From Aphrophora alni (Eukaryota > Arthropoda > Insecta > Hemiptera > Aphrophoridae), in assembly GCA_963513935.1 (NCBI GenBank), contig OY740769.1:109905762-109969761 (forward strand): a DNA stretch of 64,000 nt. The letters run 5' to 3'. The translations under genes and the position numbers were made by a program. The notes beneath the pieces were generated by a model. That model was given only the letters and a program-made list of their open reading frames with translations. It had not been told where the DNA came from and searched no databases. Below, one piece after another: positions 47,510-60,954 of the stretch (positions within the stretch are counted from its first letter, which is position 1; each line of letters opens with the position of its first letter).

Positions 47510-50500
47510 TCCAGTTTAACTACAAGTCTTATAGTAAAAAATTGTGGAAATTAAAAAAATATGTGAATGACTGAGGAGTAGTTATTCAATTTGATATACT
47601 CTGGTTCAGATTTCTCCAGTGTATACATTCCAGTATAACGGTGTGATTTGCATAGAGACGTACATAATTTATAAAATGTTACGTAATTAAGCTATACACC
47701 GAATTAATTGGCATAGCGGATTGTTTTACAATCACTTATTTACATTATTACATGACGATCATATTTTTGGTTTCGGCTTCAGTGTATCATTATCAGAATA
47801 TTTAAAAAAAAGTACATCTACAGTTTCTCACAAATACAAATAACAACATACTCGTAGTTAGAAAACATTACATAGTCATTTGAAATAAATAAATATAATT
47901 CTGCACTCTAAAACAGTACTTCTTCAAATGATCAAAGTTTATCAAAACATTCTGTTTTGCACTGATTTTCTTTATTTTATCATCACATTTTCATTTACCT
48001 TTAGCGTAACATTAAACATATTTAATTACTCATTTTGTTTAATTCAATTGTGGATGACGACAAAGGCATAGCTTTTATTTAGTGCACTTTCAAATAAATA
48101 AAATTAGTGGTAAATTTAGTGGTTTCATAGTCAATCAAAAAAATTACCGGCATTAAGTGGATGGATAATTTTGTCTAGGAAAAAGTGGAAAAATAATTAA
48201 AGGGATTTACCGACATCGGCTGTTACACGCGCCAAGTATTCTTTGTTTCACACGCTCTCAAATCCTTTCTCTGACCGGCAGGCAGCTGGCCTGTATATCC
48301 CAAAATTATTAAGTAATGCAGTGTGTATTGCATTTAAGTATATGTGTTAGTGTATATGTATGTTTGTATGTTGCTCAGCTACAGACCATATTTTTTAATA
48401 GTTAATCTCCTTCAGTTTCATTACTTTCATTTTCAACGAGATAGTTTTTGTGAAGCGTAATAAATTATATTAATAAAATCATTCCTAATTTCATTTTATA
48501 ATTATTAACGGATAGTTCATCTGAATTTCTTGTGGTGATTGAAGAAATACAAATATATTTTGTATATGAATTAATTGTAGGTTATTAAAATACTTTTGTA
48601 TCGCTTTCTAGTTTCGATGTATGGAATTATTTACAACTAAATTACAAACGTTATATTTACATAATATCTCTGTCATTGAGTATTATATCAACATAGGATT
48701 ACACGTGTTTTAAAAATGTATTGCTCTTCTACCCCACTTTATTTAGCACTAATCTCAAGATATTATAAACATAAATACTATAAATTTTATTAAAATCTGT
48801 CATTAGGAAATATTCAAATTATTGTATTTATTTATTTATTTCCTCCGACCCATTTACACAGAAGCCGGTGTCAAAATCGAAATTAGTAGCCCGAAGCATA
48901 ATTCTTGTCAGATTCGTTAAAATCAAATATTCATAAATTTTGTACGTTCACCCACCCACTTTAACCATTTAGCGATTTTGTAGTTAATGCAGTAAAATAA
49001 ACCCCAAACAGTGACCCCTTGATATAAAGTTTGGCAATAATGTTTCATCTTCAGCCTAATTTAACCTCAACTCTTACTATTCCATAAGGACTTCCACAAC
49101 ACGATAGTCTTGCATCCGTTGTGTTGATAATACCTTACGAAATGCCCTAGGCAGACAGACGTCCTTTCAACAATGGTCGAAATGTTGCCCAAAACGTCTC
49201 TAACCGTTGAGAATGCTTACCATAGAAATCTTAGCACCATCTCAATACCTTACTACATAATTGTAAAGAACACCTGATTATGAATGAACCAAAGGAAAAA
49301 TAATACCTAGGAAACTGCTCCTTTCTTATGTGGTTTATAATAACAATATACCCTTTTCATTTAATTTAAATTAACCAAGACTGCAATTTAGATCCGGAAT
49401 CTCCGATGCCGTTATTATCTAGTAAGAATGAAAATAATTTGTTCAATTAAAATAATTATATAGAATCTTTACAGTTATTTCGGATACCTTTTATTCTCTG
49501 TAGAGTAGCCTATTTGATTTCTCATAGGTCGACTGCATCCAGGTAAACTTGGCTTTGACCGAGACTCAATTTAACCCAGCCTCAAGGCTGCTTCTCGGTC
49601 GGCATTAGTCTTACAATTAGCGGACGTAAAACATAAAGTATCATTCATTGCTCGCAAGTTTACAATATATGTAATTTTAAAAGCGAAACTGAGAGTATCA
49701 AGATGTCAGTTTAACAATTATATTATGTTTATACAAAAATGTATTGAAAATATGTAAATGTAGTCCTCCACCTTGTCTTACACTCATTTCATATCATTGC
49801 TGGCAGGCACTTTTTATCCATATAACATTAATTTATGTCTGAACTTTTGAAATAAATTACAATTTTACAATTTGTTTAGAATCAGTTTATCAAAAAATGA
49901 TTTTGTTTGCTGATTGTGTAATAGAAGAAATCTTCATTATATTTTTAGTTGCGTCTGATGTATATCAAAATGCTACCATTTAATATTTAGCTTTTTCAAA
50001 ATACGTAAACTAAAATCATTTTGGAAATATCCATAAAAATTGAGAATGGCATCCGGATTAAAATGGCTAAACGGATTATACTGCAATTTTTATTTATAAA
50101 CCCCGCAAAAAAATAAAACTTTCTTTAATTTAACAAAAATTCTAGATGGGAATTCTTCACCTCATTTTAGTACTTATGAAATCCATAAAATATACTTAGG
50201 ATTACTTTTTTTCTATTTTGGTGGAATTTGGTATTTGTGTTTTTCTGTCTCTAATGTTAACACTAATTTTCTTTCGTAACAAATAATGCTTTACACGGTG
50301 TTATGTTTTGTTTGGACCAGTGTGCAACAGGAACGTTTTTATAGTTTTTTTTTTATTATTTTTTTTTTTTTAGTGAACTAATTATTGAAAACAAATTTGT
50401 TGTGGATGTAATTATTTTATTTTTCAATGAAGAAGTTTTATCATTGTGTCCCATAGCATTATAGAAAACATTATCAACATCTGCAATCTTTAACTTACTA

Positions 50501-53500
50501 ATAGCTAATAATAACTAATTAGTAAGTAACATAACTTGCTACTATAAGTAGTGTTGCATTCCTGGCAGCGATGACGTGGGCCCTACAAAGGAGTACACGC
50601 TTCAATGTGATATAGTTTTAGTTATGTATTAGCAATTCTTATAAAAGCTTGACTGTTCAAGGAATAACTTTTGTATCCAACACACTGCTATTTCTCAAAG
50701 TTGAGGTGCTAATTACAATAGTGATCAACATGTAACAAATTTATCAAAATTTATTTTAATTAACATATACGATAATACTTATTATACATTACGTATTTTA
50801 TTTTTTGACAGTTCTTTAGACGGTTATTTCATAATTATTTATTTTGTTTTTGTTTAAAATAGAAGGAAAAGTTATTTAATTAAGGTACCATTAACGTATC
50901 AAATATTATTTATTTATCATTTAAAATTTACTTAATGGACATTAAAGAATATATTGGAGATCCAAAAAATTGAAGATAGTCCCTTAGGGACTGAAAAGCC
51001 TAAATTTTAGCTAGCTGCTCCACTCTTTTTAATTATATGAAAAAGTACGGTATATAAATTTTAGTCGCTTATCTAGCATATTTTTTAAATTAATCAAGAA
51101 AGTTACCCAATAATAAAGTAGTGCTTATAAATCTTTTGGTTTTTAATTTTAATATAATCGAATTCATAAGTAACACGATCACTTCCTTGCTTTCAAGGCG
51201 GATTATAAAGTTGACCTCTTTTGATTAATTCCAAATACATTCTTCGAACTTTGAAAAGTAAAATTTACTTATCACTAGACAGAGTCAAAATGTCTGATTC
51301 CCAAAGTCAGCTTATTCAATAATATGAATTACATTATATTTTTTCTTTTACTACAAATTGTAATAATTCTTAAAAATATAAGACAACATTCAAAAAAATA
51401 AATTTTTGAAATAATCAAATTTTAATAAAATAAAATGAAAGAAATATAGATTGATAAGAAGTCTGAATTAATTGACATGAGACATATAAAATTCAGGATT
51501 AAACAGATCTATACAGATTCAGGCAAAGTACTAAACGAACGCAATGTTTAAGAAAATTATTTAAATCTTTATTAACTTTTAAAATCATGTAGAATCTCAA
51601 ATTTAATAATAGCTAGTGTTTATATTTACATGATTTGTAGAAACGGCCGATTAAGCCAACTATACCGTTAGGACCATAAATTCATTTCCATTTCTAGAGT
51701 AACAATTGAAGTTAAGAGATATTTTTTAAATTTAATTTACTCACTTTAAGTCATTCGTTGTACGTTTTTTTACCTTTTTTAAAAAAATAATAAAAAATTA
51801 CTTTTCACATTGATCTCACGCGCAATAGTAGTTAGTATTTTACAGGTAATCAGACATTAACTGAACTCCAAGCAGCATTTTGTATTCTAAAACAGTCTGT
51901 CATGAAGATAAGAGTGAATGAGACGGCAGATTAAACTTAGACTTTACAGATAACTTTTAAAAATTTTACAGATAAAGAAACATGTTTACAAAACTGCTTT
52001 AATATTATCTTCTTACTTTTGGTATGAACGCAACAGTAGGTTATTGCTTTTTGTTTCATTTGACTTACCAGATGTAGTTTTATAACTCACATTACGGCTG
52101 GTCAATTCAAAGTTTCACGTATTTCCTATACTTTGTTTTAACCAATCTTCTAATCCATTAAAATTAGACTTCAGAGAATGTATATTTCATTCAAGATTTT
52201 GCAACCTCTTTATAGTTTACTGTAAACTATAAACTCCTTGTAGCTCTTTTGTAATTTTAAAATAAATCAAGCTATTTTAAAATATTGGCTTTTTATTCTA
52301 CGTAAGAAATAGTAGTTTTAATTGAAATATTGTTGTTTAATATTTTGTACATGTCACTCCATTTTGAAACCAATATATTGTGTGAAACCAATATCGAACA
52401 AAATACTTCATTATATATGTGTCTAGTTAGGTTAGTACCTACTATTAACTAGATACGAACCTTTCACTTTGCCACACATGTGTTCGTTCAAGTTTTTGTT
52501 TGTTTCTATTAGCAGACTATTTCGTTATTTGCTACTTACAATTTAATGACACTCTAGACGTATTTAAAATTCCAACGGGCATTGTTTAGGAGTAGGCAAG
52601 TAAGTTCGGCTAACAGCAATAATTGCATGGCTTTGATGTAGGTCAAATAATATTTGAAAACATATGTAAGTCTGATATTATAATAGCGTTCAATAAATAA
52701 TAGACGTGATTGCTTTTAAGCTGAGACGTAAGTTTTGATTACTTGAAATCCGTTTAAGTTCTTTAATGAATCGTTCTGTACATTTAATCACAGACGTTAG
52801 TTTCTAAATCTATGATCTACTATCTCCATCCACTAAATCCCACTGACTTTCAATGTTAAAGTTACTGCAGCTTAATATTAGTAAGTTGATAAATAAATTA
52901 ACATTAAGTTTGAAAATTAGAATATTCCTTAAATAAATACGATTATTTTGTCGATATTATGGATAACTTAAAACCTTTTAAATACATGTTACAAATGTAA
53001 GCTAGTGTTATATACACAATTTTTTGAATTACGTTTGTAGAAATTATTTGTTCTGGTTTCAAAACCATCTCTTGGTATCAGTATGTGTAGCTCCCCAAAC
53101 TGTACAAATATTATAGGTTAATGTAGTACCTACAACTAAGAAGAAAAAAAAAGTTTGAAATGGCTGTTGTTTTTTAAAACGTTCGATCTTTATTTTACAG
53201 TAACTATTTTTTGTATTTTTTTTAAATATTCTTGTTATATATAACTTAGCTTATGTCGCAACTTTGTTGAAAATTCTACTAAAATTATAAATACCAAACA
53301 CATTATTAATGATTTTGTTTTTAATTTTTAGGACTAAACCTATTTAAAGTTTACATATCTAGTAATTACTCCTTTATTTTTACACTAAAAACCATATTTA
53401 TTTTGATATCATTAACTTCGGATTTTCAATCTACATAAAGACATGTTTAAGGGTTTGCCCACACAAAATGTAATTGACCTATAATGACAGGTTGAAATTT

Positions 53501-56380
53501 ACCAATGACCTACTGTCATTGACAATGAAAATGTCACGCAGTACTTTGTGCAAATTTATTAAAAAAACCCCAAAACAAACAAATAAAAAGTTGCTATATA
53601 CGTTTTACTAAATATTTGTATACATCTCTATAACTATATTTACTAAATCAAATATAATACATATAAACAAAGGTATATATATATTTAGTTAGATTAGTTC
53701 ACGTTAACATCCGCTACTTTAGTTACCATGGTCCAAAATATTATTCATGCCATTTGTCGTTTTGTCCTTTAAAATTATGTAACACATTACCAATGTGTCG
53801 TCCTTGATATTTTGTACGTACCCCTTCTTATCCTACCATTTGTAGTCCAAAAATGAAAAATGTGGGCTTCTTTAAGTAGCTCCTTGCTATTATAAATATT
53901 GTGCTCACTATCTTAATAACAAAGAGTAGTGGAAGACTCTGGTTTCATCCACATTGTCTATTTATTTCCGATTTAAAAAAAAAACCATCGCTATGACCAA
54001 GCAACAATAATATAGAAATTTTAACTTCACCTACTGGTATTCAGGTCACCTTTATATTAATAGATCATATATTCATAAATTAAACGCTCGAAACACGTGT
54101 GGGGATATGTTTCATGCTCCCTTGATAGTCCCGAATGCCAAATTCTTTATAAGAGAACATATATTAGCTATAATTCGAAAGGAAATTCAATGTCAAGATT
54201 GTCTTCTTATGAACCAACTCGATAGTAAGTCGCTTTACTATAGTAACAAATTTATGGCCAGATAAAATATGACTGTAGATATATTTAAACAAATTAGTTT
54301 TGTATTACTCTTGACAATACCAGTGCGCCGTAATTGAACGGAGGTTGTTGCTTTCAAACCAGTACGTAACTTACTCGTAACAATTACATCAAATCCGGTT
54401 TACGTTCTTTAATGAAACGAACGTTGTTCTAATTTACAATCATTTGTTTTTAACCTGTCAGACGGCATTACGTTAGAAGTGGATTCTAGTTTACAAGTCA
54501 ACAATTTTATTTAATATAAATTCATAATAATGCAGATATCAACATTCTATAAATTATTGAAATGTCATGCTCTAATGATAACGTTACTTCCTGACAAACG
54601 ACAGATTTTCCCGCAACATGTCACTTTTCTTGTCATCAAACACTGAGGGCTGTACTTTCTTCTGTAGCCGGAAGCCTTTTTTTGTCTCTCCGAAAAATAG
54701 CCCTACGGGTGGTATATTATATATATCTGAACTGTTTAACTTAGTTACCGATATTATTATCTTGTTTCCCTCCAGATTACCCAATAGAAATCCTACATGT
54801 ATTGTAATGTATAACATTATTACAGTGTATAGACATTTGGTTTCTTCACAACTATGAAGATTGAATGGGCTTTGCAGAAATAAAAATTACATGAAGTTAT
54901 CTCGCTAAAAAGTGATATTCTTACTTAAGATAAAAAGAATTAACTTCGTTTTTTTCTTTTGTTAATTTTAGACAGAACAACCGAGGGGGTATTTCTCAAT
55001 ATTGTATGTTCTTCGATGCTTAAAAACCTTACAGTTTTTAATGATTCCATATATTTTGATTTATTTATAACTTTAACATGTTTTACTTTTGAGCTTATTA
55101 CAATTGCTTTTTCTTTGTTTCAGGTATGTGCTAGCTAGTTTTGAGGGAAAAGGAACTGGTAAGAGATAATATTATTTTACGGAAGCTTTGTTTGAATATT
55201 TATGTTTTATATTCCATAAATTCGTTCCTCACAATGACAATATTGTATACATGTTGGTCCACATAGAAAGGTTATAATTTATGTATGTTTTGTTTCTTTA
55301 GGAAGTCAAAATAAACAGAAAATCTCAATAAATATAGTCCCCTAAATCCTTTGTTTTCGCCGGTGTGTCTGTTTGTGTTTTTCTTGAAAATTTAAATTTT
55401 TGATGAACGTATTTATTTTTGAAATCACAGTTTAGCCTCGATATTCATGCAATTAGTTTGGACGTTTCTACGAACAGTTATAATTTTACAAATAACGGTT
55501 TAAAAATTATGGTCAATTAATTGTTGTTTGTAGAATATGTGTAAAAGGTGTTCATTTAAAGACAATTACTAGCGTTACAATTGTGCCCTTTTAACTATAC
55601 ACATAAAAATGTTATCTTATATCAAACGTATATCCCAAATATCGATAGCAAATTATTTAATGGTGAGTAATGTAAACATCAAATCATATAAAGTGTATAC
55701 AAAACTTCCAGTATATTTACAGTAAGTTTACAATATTATATAATTAATTGTAATTTTTGTTTTATCGATTTCTCGGTTATCCTTTAATTAATGAGAAAAT
55801 GGAAACAAAAAATATATTTATAATTATTAGATAAAAACAAATAAAATAACACTAACACGTCGAGGTATTTGACGTAAAATTTAATATTTTGTCGTTTTGA
55901 AATGGTTATTTTAAAATTATAGGTTTTAATACAACACAACGTTTAATCATAGAAAAACTTCTGTAGTAATATCTGTGTCATATTTTGACATTATAATTTC
56001 ATAAATTATTATATTTCATAATATGTCCAAGATTACGGAGAATACCGAGCTTTTCAAATAGTTAGTGGAGCCTAGTTGTTTATTTCATCCACCTCCACGT
56101 GTTTTTTTGCCCTTTTCTCTTGGCTCACCCTAAATATCCATTTTTTTTTAACGACTCTTGTATTTTATACACGATTGTATATCAAATCTTTAGATTACAT
56201 ATTGTATACATTACATCTTTTGTATTTAAAAATAGTTTTTAGAAAAACTTGTAGCTAGCATGTATTTTTGTTAACAAATTACTAGATAAATGATGTACTC
56301 ATTTTATTATTTTATAAATTTTAGATTTTAAAGTTTAAACTGGGTAGAAATCGGCTCGTAGTCGTAATTTTAAATGTGTT
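47510..56380. other. Nine-kilobase gene desert
   Basis: No CP copy or other gene recognised on either strand. Small structures only: an inverted repeat with a GACCGAGA/TCTCGGTC stem at about 49557-49597, a 15-bp palindrome at 50978-50992, and a 21-bp near-palindrome at 52211-52231. An open frame on the minus strand at 54584-54817 has somewhat protein-like composition (PVGLFFGETKKGFRLQKK) but no match I recognise. A possible mini-exon (acceptor near 55124, donor GTAAGAG near 55160) has no partner exons. Confidence 0.4.
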
Positions 56381-56384
56381 CACT

Positions 56385-56390
56385 TTTATT
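56385..56390 (-). terminator. Poly(A) signal of CP-h
   Basis: AATAAA on the minus strand about 95 bp past the CP-h stop. Confidence 0.55.
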
Positions 56391-56482
56391 AAATACAAAA
56401 TTAACAAGACATTTTATGTAACATTAACTTAAGACAGTCATTGGATTTAAGCGTTAAATGATAAATGATTGAAGAATACTTC

Positions 56483-58480
56483 CTAATAATGTGACCCGTA
56501 AGAAGAGCCGTGGTGATATGAAGGTTTTGCGTAATGCTGAGGATGTTGGTTATGTTCTCTGTGGACGACAGCGTTGAAGCCGTTCTTGTGATCAGCTGTG
56601 TAATGCACTATCCTCTTAGAACCATCGGGTTCCACCAAGCTGTAGCTACCGTGAACAGAATCTCCGTCTCTTTCTTCTTGTTGGCTCTTGATATCATGAG
56701 TGTGTCCATCGTGTACGCTGTATTCGAACTTGTAGTGAGGATGAGGATCGTAAGGTTCTTCCTTGTAGGAAACATGATCATATCCTCCATGGCTGTACCC
56801 TCCATGTCCGTACTGACCATTGACGGCTACTGCAATGGCAGCTAACAGCAGAAGGAGAAGAACCTATGTTGATGATGGAAGAAAATTTTCATTTTAGTAT
56901 TGAAAAATAAGTATTTTAATTAAGATGTTTTTTTAACTCTACATCTGATGAGCGGAAAGTATTTAATTTATTATTTAATTTATTACAAAATGGCACAAAA
57001 AGTTCTCAAATAATCATAATATACTATAACTTGATTACCAATGATATCGGTACAGTAATGTGTAAAATGATTGAATTGCACTTATTGTACATCATGTTAA
57101 TTTTATAAATATAAGTAATAGTTTTATTAATTATTAATACATTGTATTTGTAAGAAACTTTAATTTAAAATATAATAAATGTGTATTTTATTTTTACTAA
57201 TGTTAATAATCATAATGTTTAAATTATTTTGTGTGGTGAAGAATAAATAAAATGTTTAAATCATCGGTGATGAAAAGATCATTAAATTTAATCGACGTAG
57301 ATTAAACAAAAATTTGGCAAAATTATTTCATCTTTTTTCTCTGTCAATGTCGCTTTGGTTTTCAAATTTAATAGTCTCAAACTTTATGTTACTCTTTGTT
57401 TTCTGGTTATACAGTGTAAACCGTTGAATCATTTTAAAGCTACATTTTTAATAGTAAATTACAGTTTGTTTAGATAACATCCAATTGTATATTTATGAGT
57501 ATATTTATTGAAGTTGATAAGCTATCAGAATGTACGTTACTTTAGGTAAGTTATATATTTCAGCGAAGTAAACTAAAGACATAGAAAGAAAAAAAAATCT
57601 TTTAATTTAACAAGAATAACAAAATGTCTGACTTATTTAATATTCCCAAAGATTATCTTTCAGATAAAGAACGTGAATTTTTAAATTTGCAACCCCTACA
57701 ACAAACAGAAAATACAATTTAAGTTAATTATTTGTTAAAGGAACATTTTATATTAATGAACGCTTATAAATTAAAGTTATAGTAGACCTATTATGAATGT
57801 GATATTTAATAGAATAATAAATATACCTGATATACTAATATGTAATTGTACACCATGTAAATCATCACACTTGTAAATTAATTACACCTTGAACTTCTTT
57901 TGTAAGTTGTGCAACAATAAAAAACTTATCCGGTTATTGAAATATAATTGTCACTCTAAAAATGTCACTCAAATTTCATGTAAAAATTGTCCACAGGATT
58001 ATATAGCCCTAACCTTAAATTCATTATTTATAGGTATGACAAAGTTTTTGAAAGTGGTTATCACTTTTCATCTGAAGAAAGGAAAACCAATTTAGGTCCT
58101 CGCATGAGAAACGTACAAAAATCTTTTGAAATTGCTACAGTATATATAGAATTATTAAAACAAATGAAATTACCTTATGAACTGTTGTTTCAATCAAAAT
58201 TTCCATTTTTATATCAAAGTATTCATCAATTCAGTATAATATAAATAGGTTTAAAACAAAATCAGCTATTGTATAATATTATGTCTCTTGTACTGTTTAC
58301 TTTATATTTATATGTTTCTGCTTTGGAGAAAGATTGAATAGTTCTAAATATTTAGCACTCCTTACCCAACTACCTTTTTTTATATTTCTTCTTATTATTT
58401 AAAAAAAACAGTATTATCGTATTTAAAAATTAAAATTAAAATGTTACAAGAAACATTTCAAATCTCACCTTAGATGCCAT
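56483..58480 (-). CDS. RR-2 cuticular protein CP-h (two exons)
   Basis: Easily missed: exon 2 has no in-frame ATG, and its DHVSYK valine is GTT rather than GTG, so simple ORF callers show only shadow frames here. Exon 1 is 58469-58480 (ATG GCA TCT AAG, MASK), donor GTGAG. Exon 2 is 56483-56863 after ATAG, with a 1605-bp intron. The product is 130 residues with a class B signal peptide ([16 protein letters not shown]) and the shared RR-2 core with one Val to Ile change (KRIVHYTAD). The tail reads [11 protein letters not shown]. The frame is open throughout. The intron includes a protein-like unidentified segment at 57600-58250 that may be an insertion. Confidence 0.9.
57624..58244 (+). other. 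Unidentified protein-like fragments inside CP-h intron
   Basis: Antisense to CP-h. A 32-codon frame at 57624 ([19 protein letters not shown] and on) ends in TAA. Then a Cys-rich frame from 57889 ([21 protein letters not shown]) and another from about 58040 ([20 protein letters not shown]). The composition is coding-like, with frame breaks. It could be a decayed transposon protein with a zinc-binding region. The family is not recognised. Confidence 0.3.
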
Positions 58481-58526
58481 AGTTTGACTTATGAGTGAAT
58501 GATACAGTTGACAAATATAGTGCTTG

Positions 58527-58534
58527 TATTTATA
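58527..58534 (-). promoter_or_regulatory. TATA box of CP-h
   Basis: TATAAATA on the minus strand, 46 bp upstream of the MASK start codon. Confidence 0.78.
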
Positions 58535-58574
58535 CTTGGATAATAATATCCTTACAAAATATTACGTATTTATC

Positions 58575-58591
58575 CTTTCACTCGTGTTGGA
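58575..58591 (-). promoter_or_regulatory. Diverged upstream motif of CP-h
   Basis: TCCAACACGAGTGAAAG on the minus strand, 40 bp beyond the TATA box. Only the ACxxGTGAAAG half is conserved and the spacing is about 10 bp shorter than elsewhere. Confidence 0.4.
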
Positions 58592-58599
58592 CACCTGTT

Positions 58600-60825
58600 T
58601 ATTGCTAAGCGATTGTAGTTATCCCGTTTCGGCGATTAATCGGTGTCGTAATCCAACATTTGGGTATCAGTTTTTATTGTCGTAGAAAGTCATTACTTGT
58701 TTTGGATAATGTCATTTACTTTTACCGTTTATGTAAATATTTAATTAAACCTCGAGAAAATAAATGGAAGACAAATAATGTATGTCAGACTATATTAAAT
58801 GGATATTTCCTTTGAAAGTATAGATAGCTACTTGCAGTCTTCCTCACTACAGAGTTAAGATTTTATCTTCCAAAGACAATATATATTTGTTTTAACACAG
58901 AATAAAATTAAAATTTCAATATCGAAAAATAAAAATATAACAATAAATAAACAGACAAAATAATAATAATTCCTACAAATAATCTAATTAAATATAATGT
59001 TTCTAAAACATATAACTCATAAATATGCCTTAAGAAAACAATAATACAATAAATATTCACAATAAATTATTAAAATAACGCATAAAATAAAACACTCAAA
59101 ACGAAAACCTACTCTCTCTTTCTATCACTCTCTCTCTCGCACGCACACACACACACGCGCGCGCTCACAACCACACACATAAATATTTGAAAACAATATT
59201 TGTAAAATTACAACGGGTGTCAGCATTTTCATGCGGAAGTTCTATGACCTTAAAATAAATATATTGTTACTGTCGATATAAGTACTATCATCTAAAATAA
59301 CACAAAAAATGTCATTAATGATGCTAAAAGTATATTGTATTTGGAATTAACTCAAATATTTTCTGAAGTGATTTCATTCCCAATACGAAACATCTTCATG
59401 GTGAAAATGTTCTTAAAATGTCTTGGAGATCTATATTTATTTATCTGTAAAGTTTTGCATCACATCCACCAATTCGATCACCAATAATAATTATGCTAAA
59501 CATTAAACGTTATTCTTAAGTAATTGTTATTATTATTTTCAAGAACAAGTAAACACGAATGTTTGCACATTATAAAAACTTGTAAGTTAATTTTATTAGT
59601 TTTTGTATAAAGTTTGTAAATAATATAATTTAATTTCGTTAATAATTTGCTTCTTAGTAAGCAGCGATTTATCTTAGGTCTAGAAACATTCAATTTTCAT
59701 ATTTATATATGTACATGTATCGTAATTTTGTACTCTTTCGGTAACCTTAAAGTTTTAAATTGCCTAAAAAATGTAAACAAATTTTCGAAATATGACTAGG
59801 TGACTAGGTGACTAGATTTAAGTTGGAGATATAAAATTTGTAAATGTATTCGTTGAATTTTTGGGTATCGAGGTATGAAACGCAACCATTTAATGCATAT
59901 TGATTGCCCTAAATATTATTCATTTAAATTACCAGTTTAACGTTTTCTATAATTTTCTATTATTTTAAATTTTGATATTTTTCTAATTGTGAATTGTTAG
60001 TAACCGAACATTGTTCTTTAACCATGCAGATATGAACTGGTCATATAATGCAAAAAGGTTTTTTGTATCTTCATTTTTGTGGTTTTATTCTTTTGGATTT
60101 TAAATTACCTTGTACTTTAAATTATTTTTGTTATGTGTTTGTGTTATTGTCGTTCAAATAATTTGATTTTAGTTAGGGGGGAAATGGTTTTCTTTGTTCT
60201 TTTTAAAAAAGATAACTTCCAATGAAGACAATGTACACAAATTGGTTACAAATGTTAAGAATATTTAAATCGGAAAATATCTATTTAGGGTTTCTTCTTC
60301 AGATATGCAAATAAAAGGTTATTTATATTAAGTCAGAGATGTAATTTAAAAGTTCCAAATAGGTTAATGTTCTAACAGAAATTAAAATGATTATAGCTAT
60401 TAATGTTGACACCCTCCAATTTTAGCGAAGATAGCTCATAAACCCGCTGCACCCGTATGTATTAAAAACTCATTTAGCAAGTTTGTGCATGTGCATTGTT
60501 ATGTTGGATGGCAAAATTCTCAGCTCGTTTGTCGATTCAGTATTTTTTCTGAAGGCTGACCACAACCTTAGACCCACCAGATATATAAAAAATCACCAGA
60601 TGTATTACTAAAGTTTGTTGTTTTGATAATTGACCAGTTGTTGACAAATTGCAATTTATCATCTTCAGTAGACCACCTATTTTATATTGTTATTCTGGAT
60701 TGTTTTGTCGTTACGATATTTCTATAATAGAGAATTGGTTTTAATTAAACTCTTATCATTTTCACCATAAATAGTAATACACATCATACATATTTATTTA
60801 TACAAATGTATTTTATTTTTATAGC
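58600..60825. other. Non-coding spacer
   Basis: No gene. A (TC)n-(CA)n-(CG)n tract lies at about 59112-59168. An open frame on the minus strand at 59496-59693 has no recognisable features. Confidence 0.4.
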
Positions 60826-60905
60826 GTTAGGGAAAAGTGTCGATACACCCTGTTAGCTTTTTAACGGGAGAACCTATTAAAATCAAACTTATGACACTTT
60901 TTAGG

Positions 60906-60954
<49 letters not shown>

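Noticed and set aside
54584..54857. Overlapping opposite-strand ORFs of 77-79 codons
   Set aside because: No recognised domain, no splice partners; mutual overlap shows at most one could be real, and neither can be supported.
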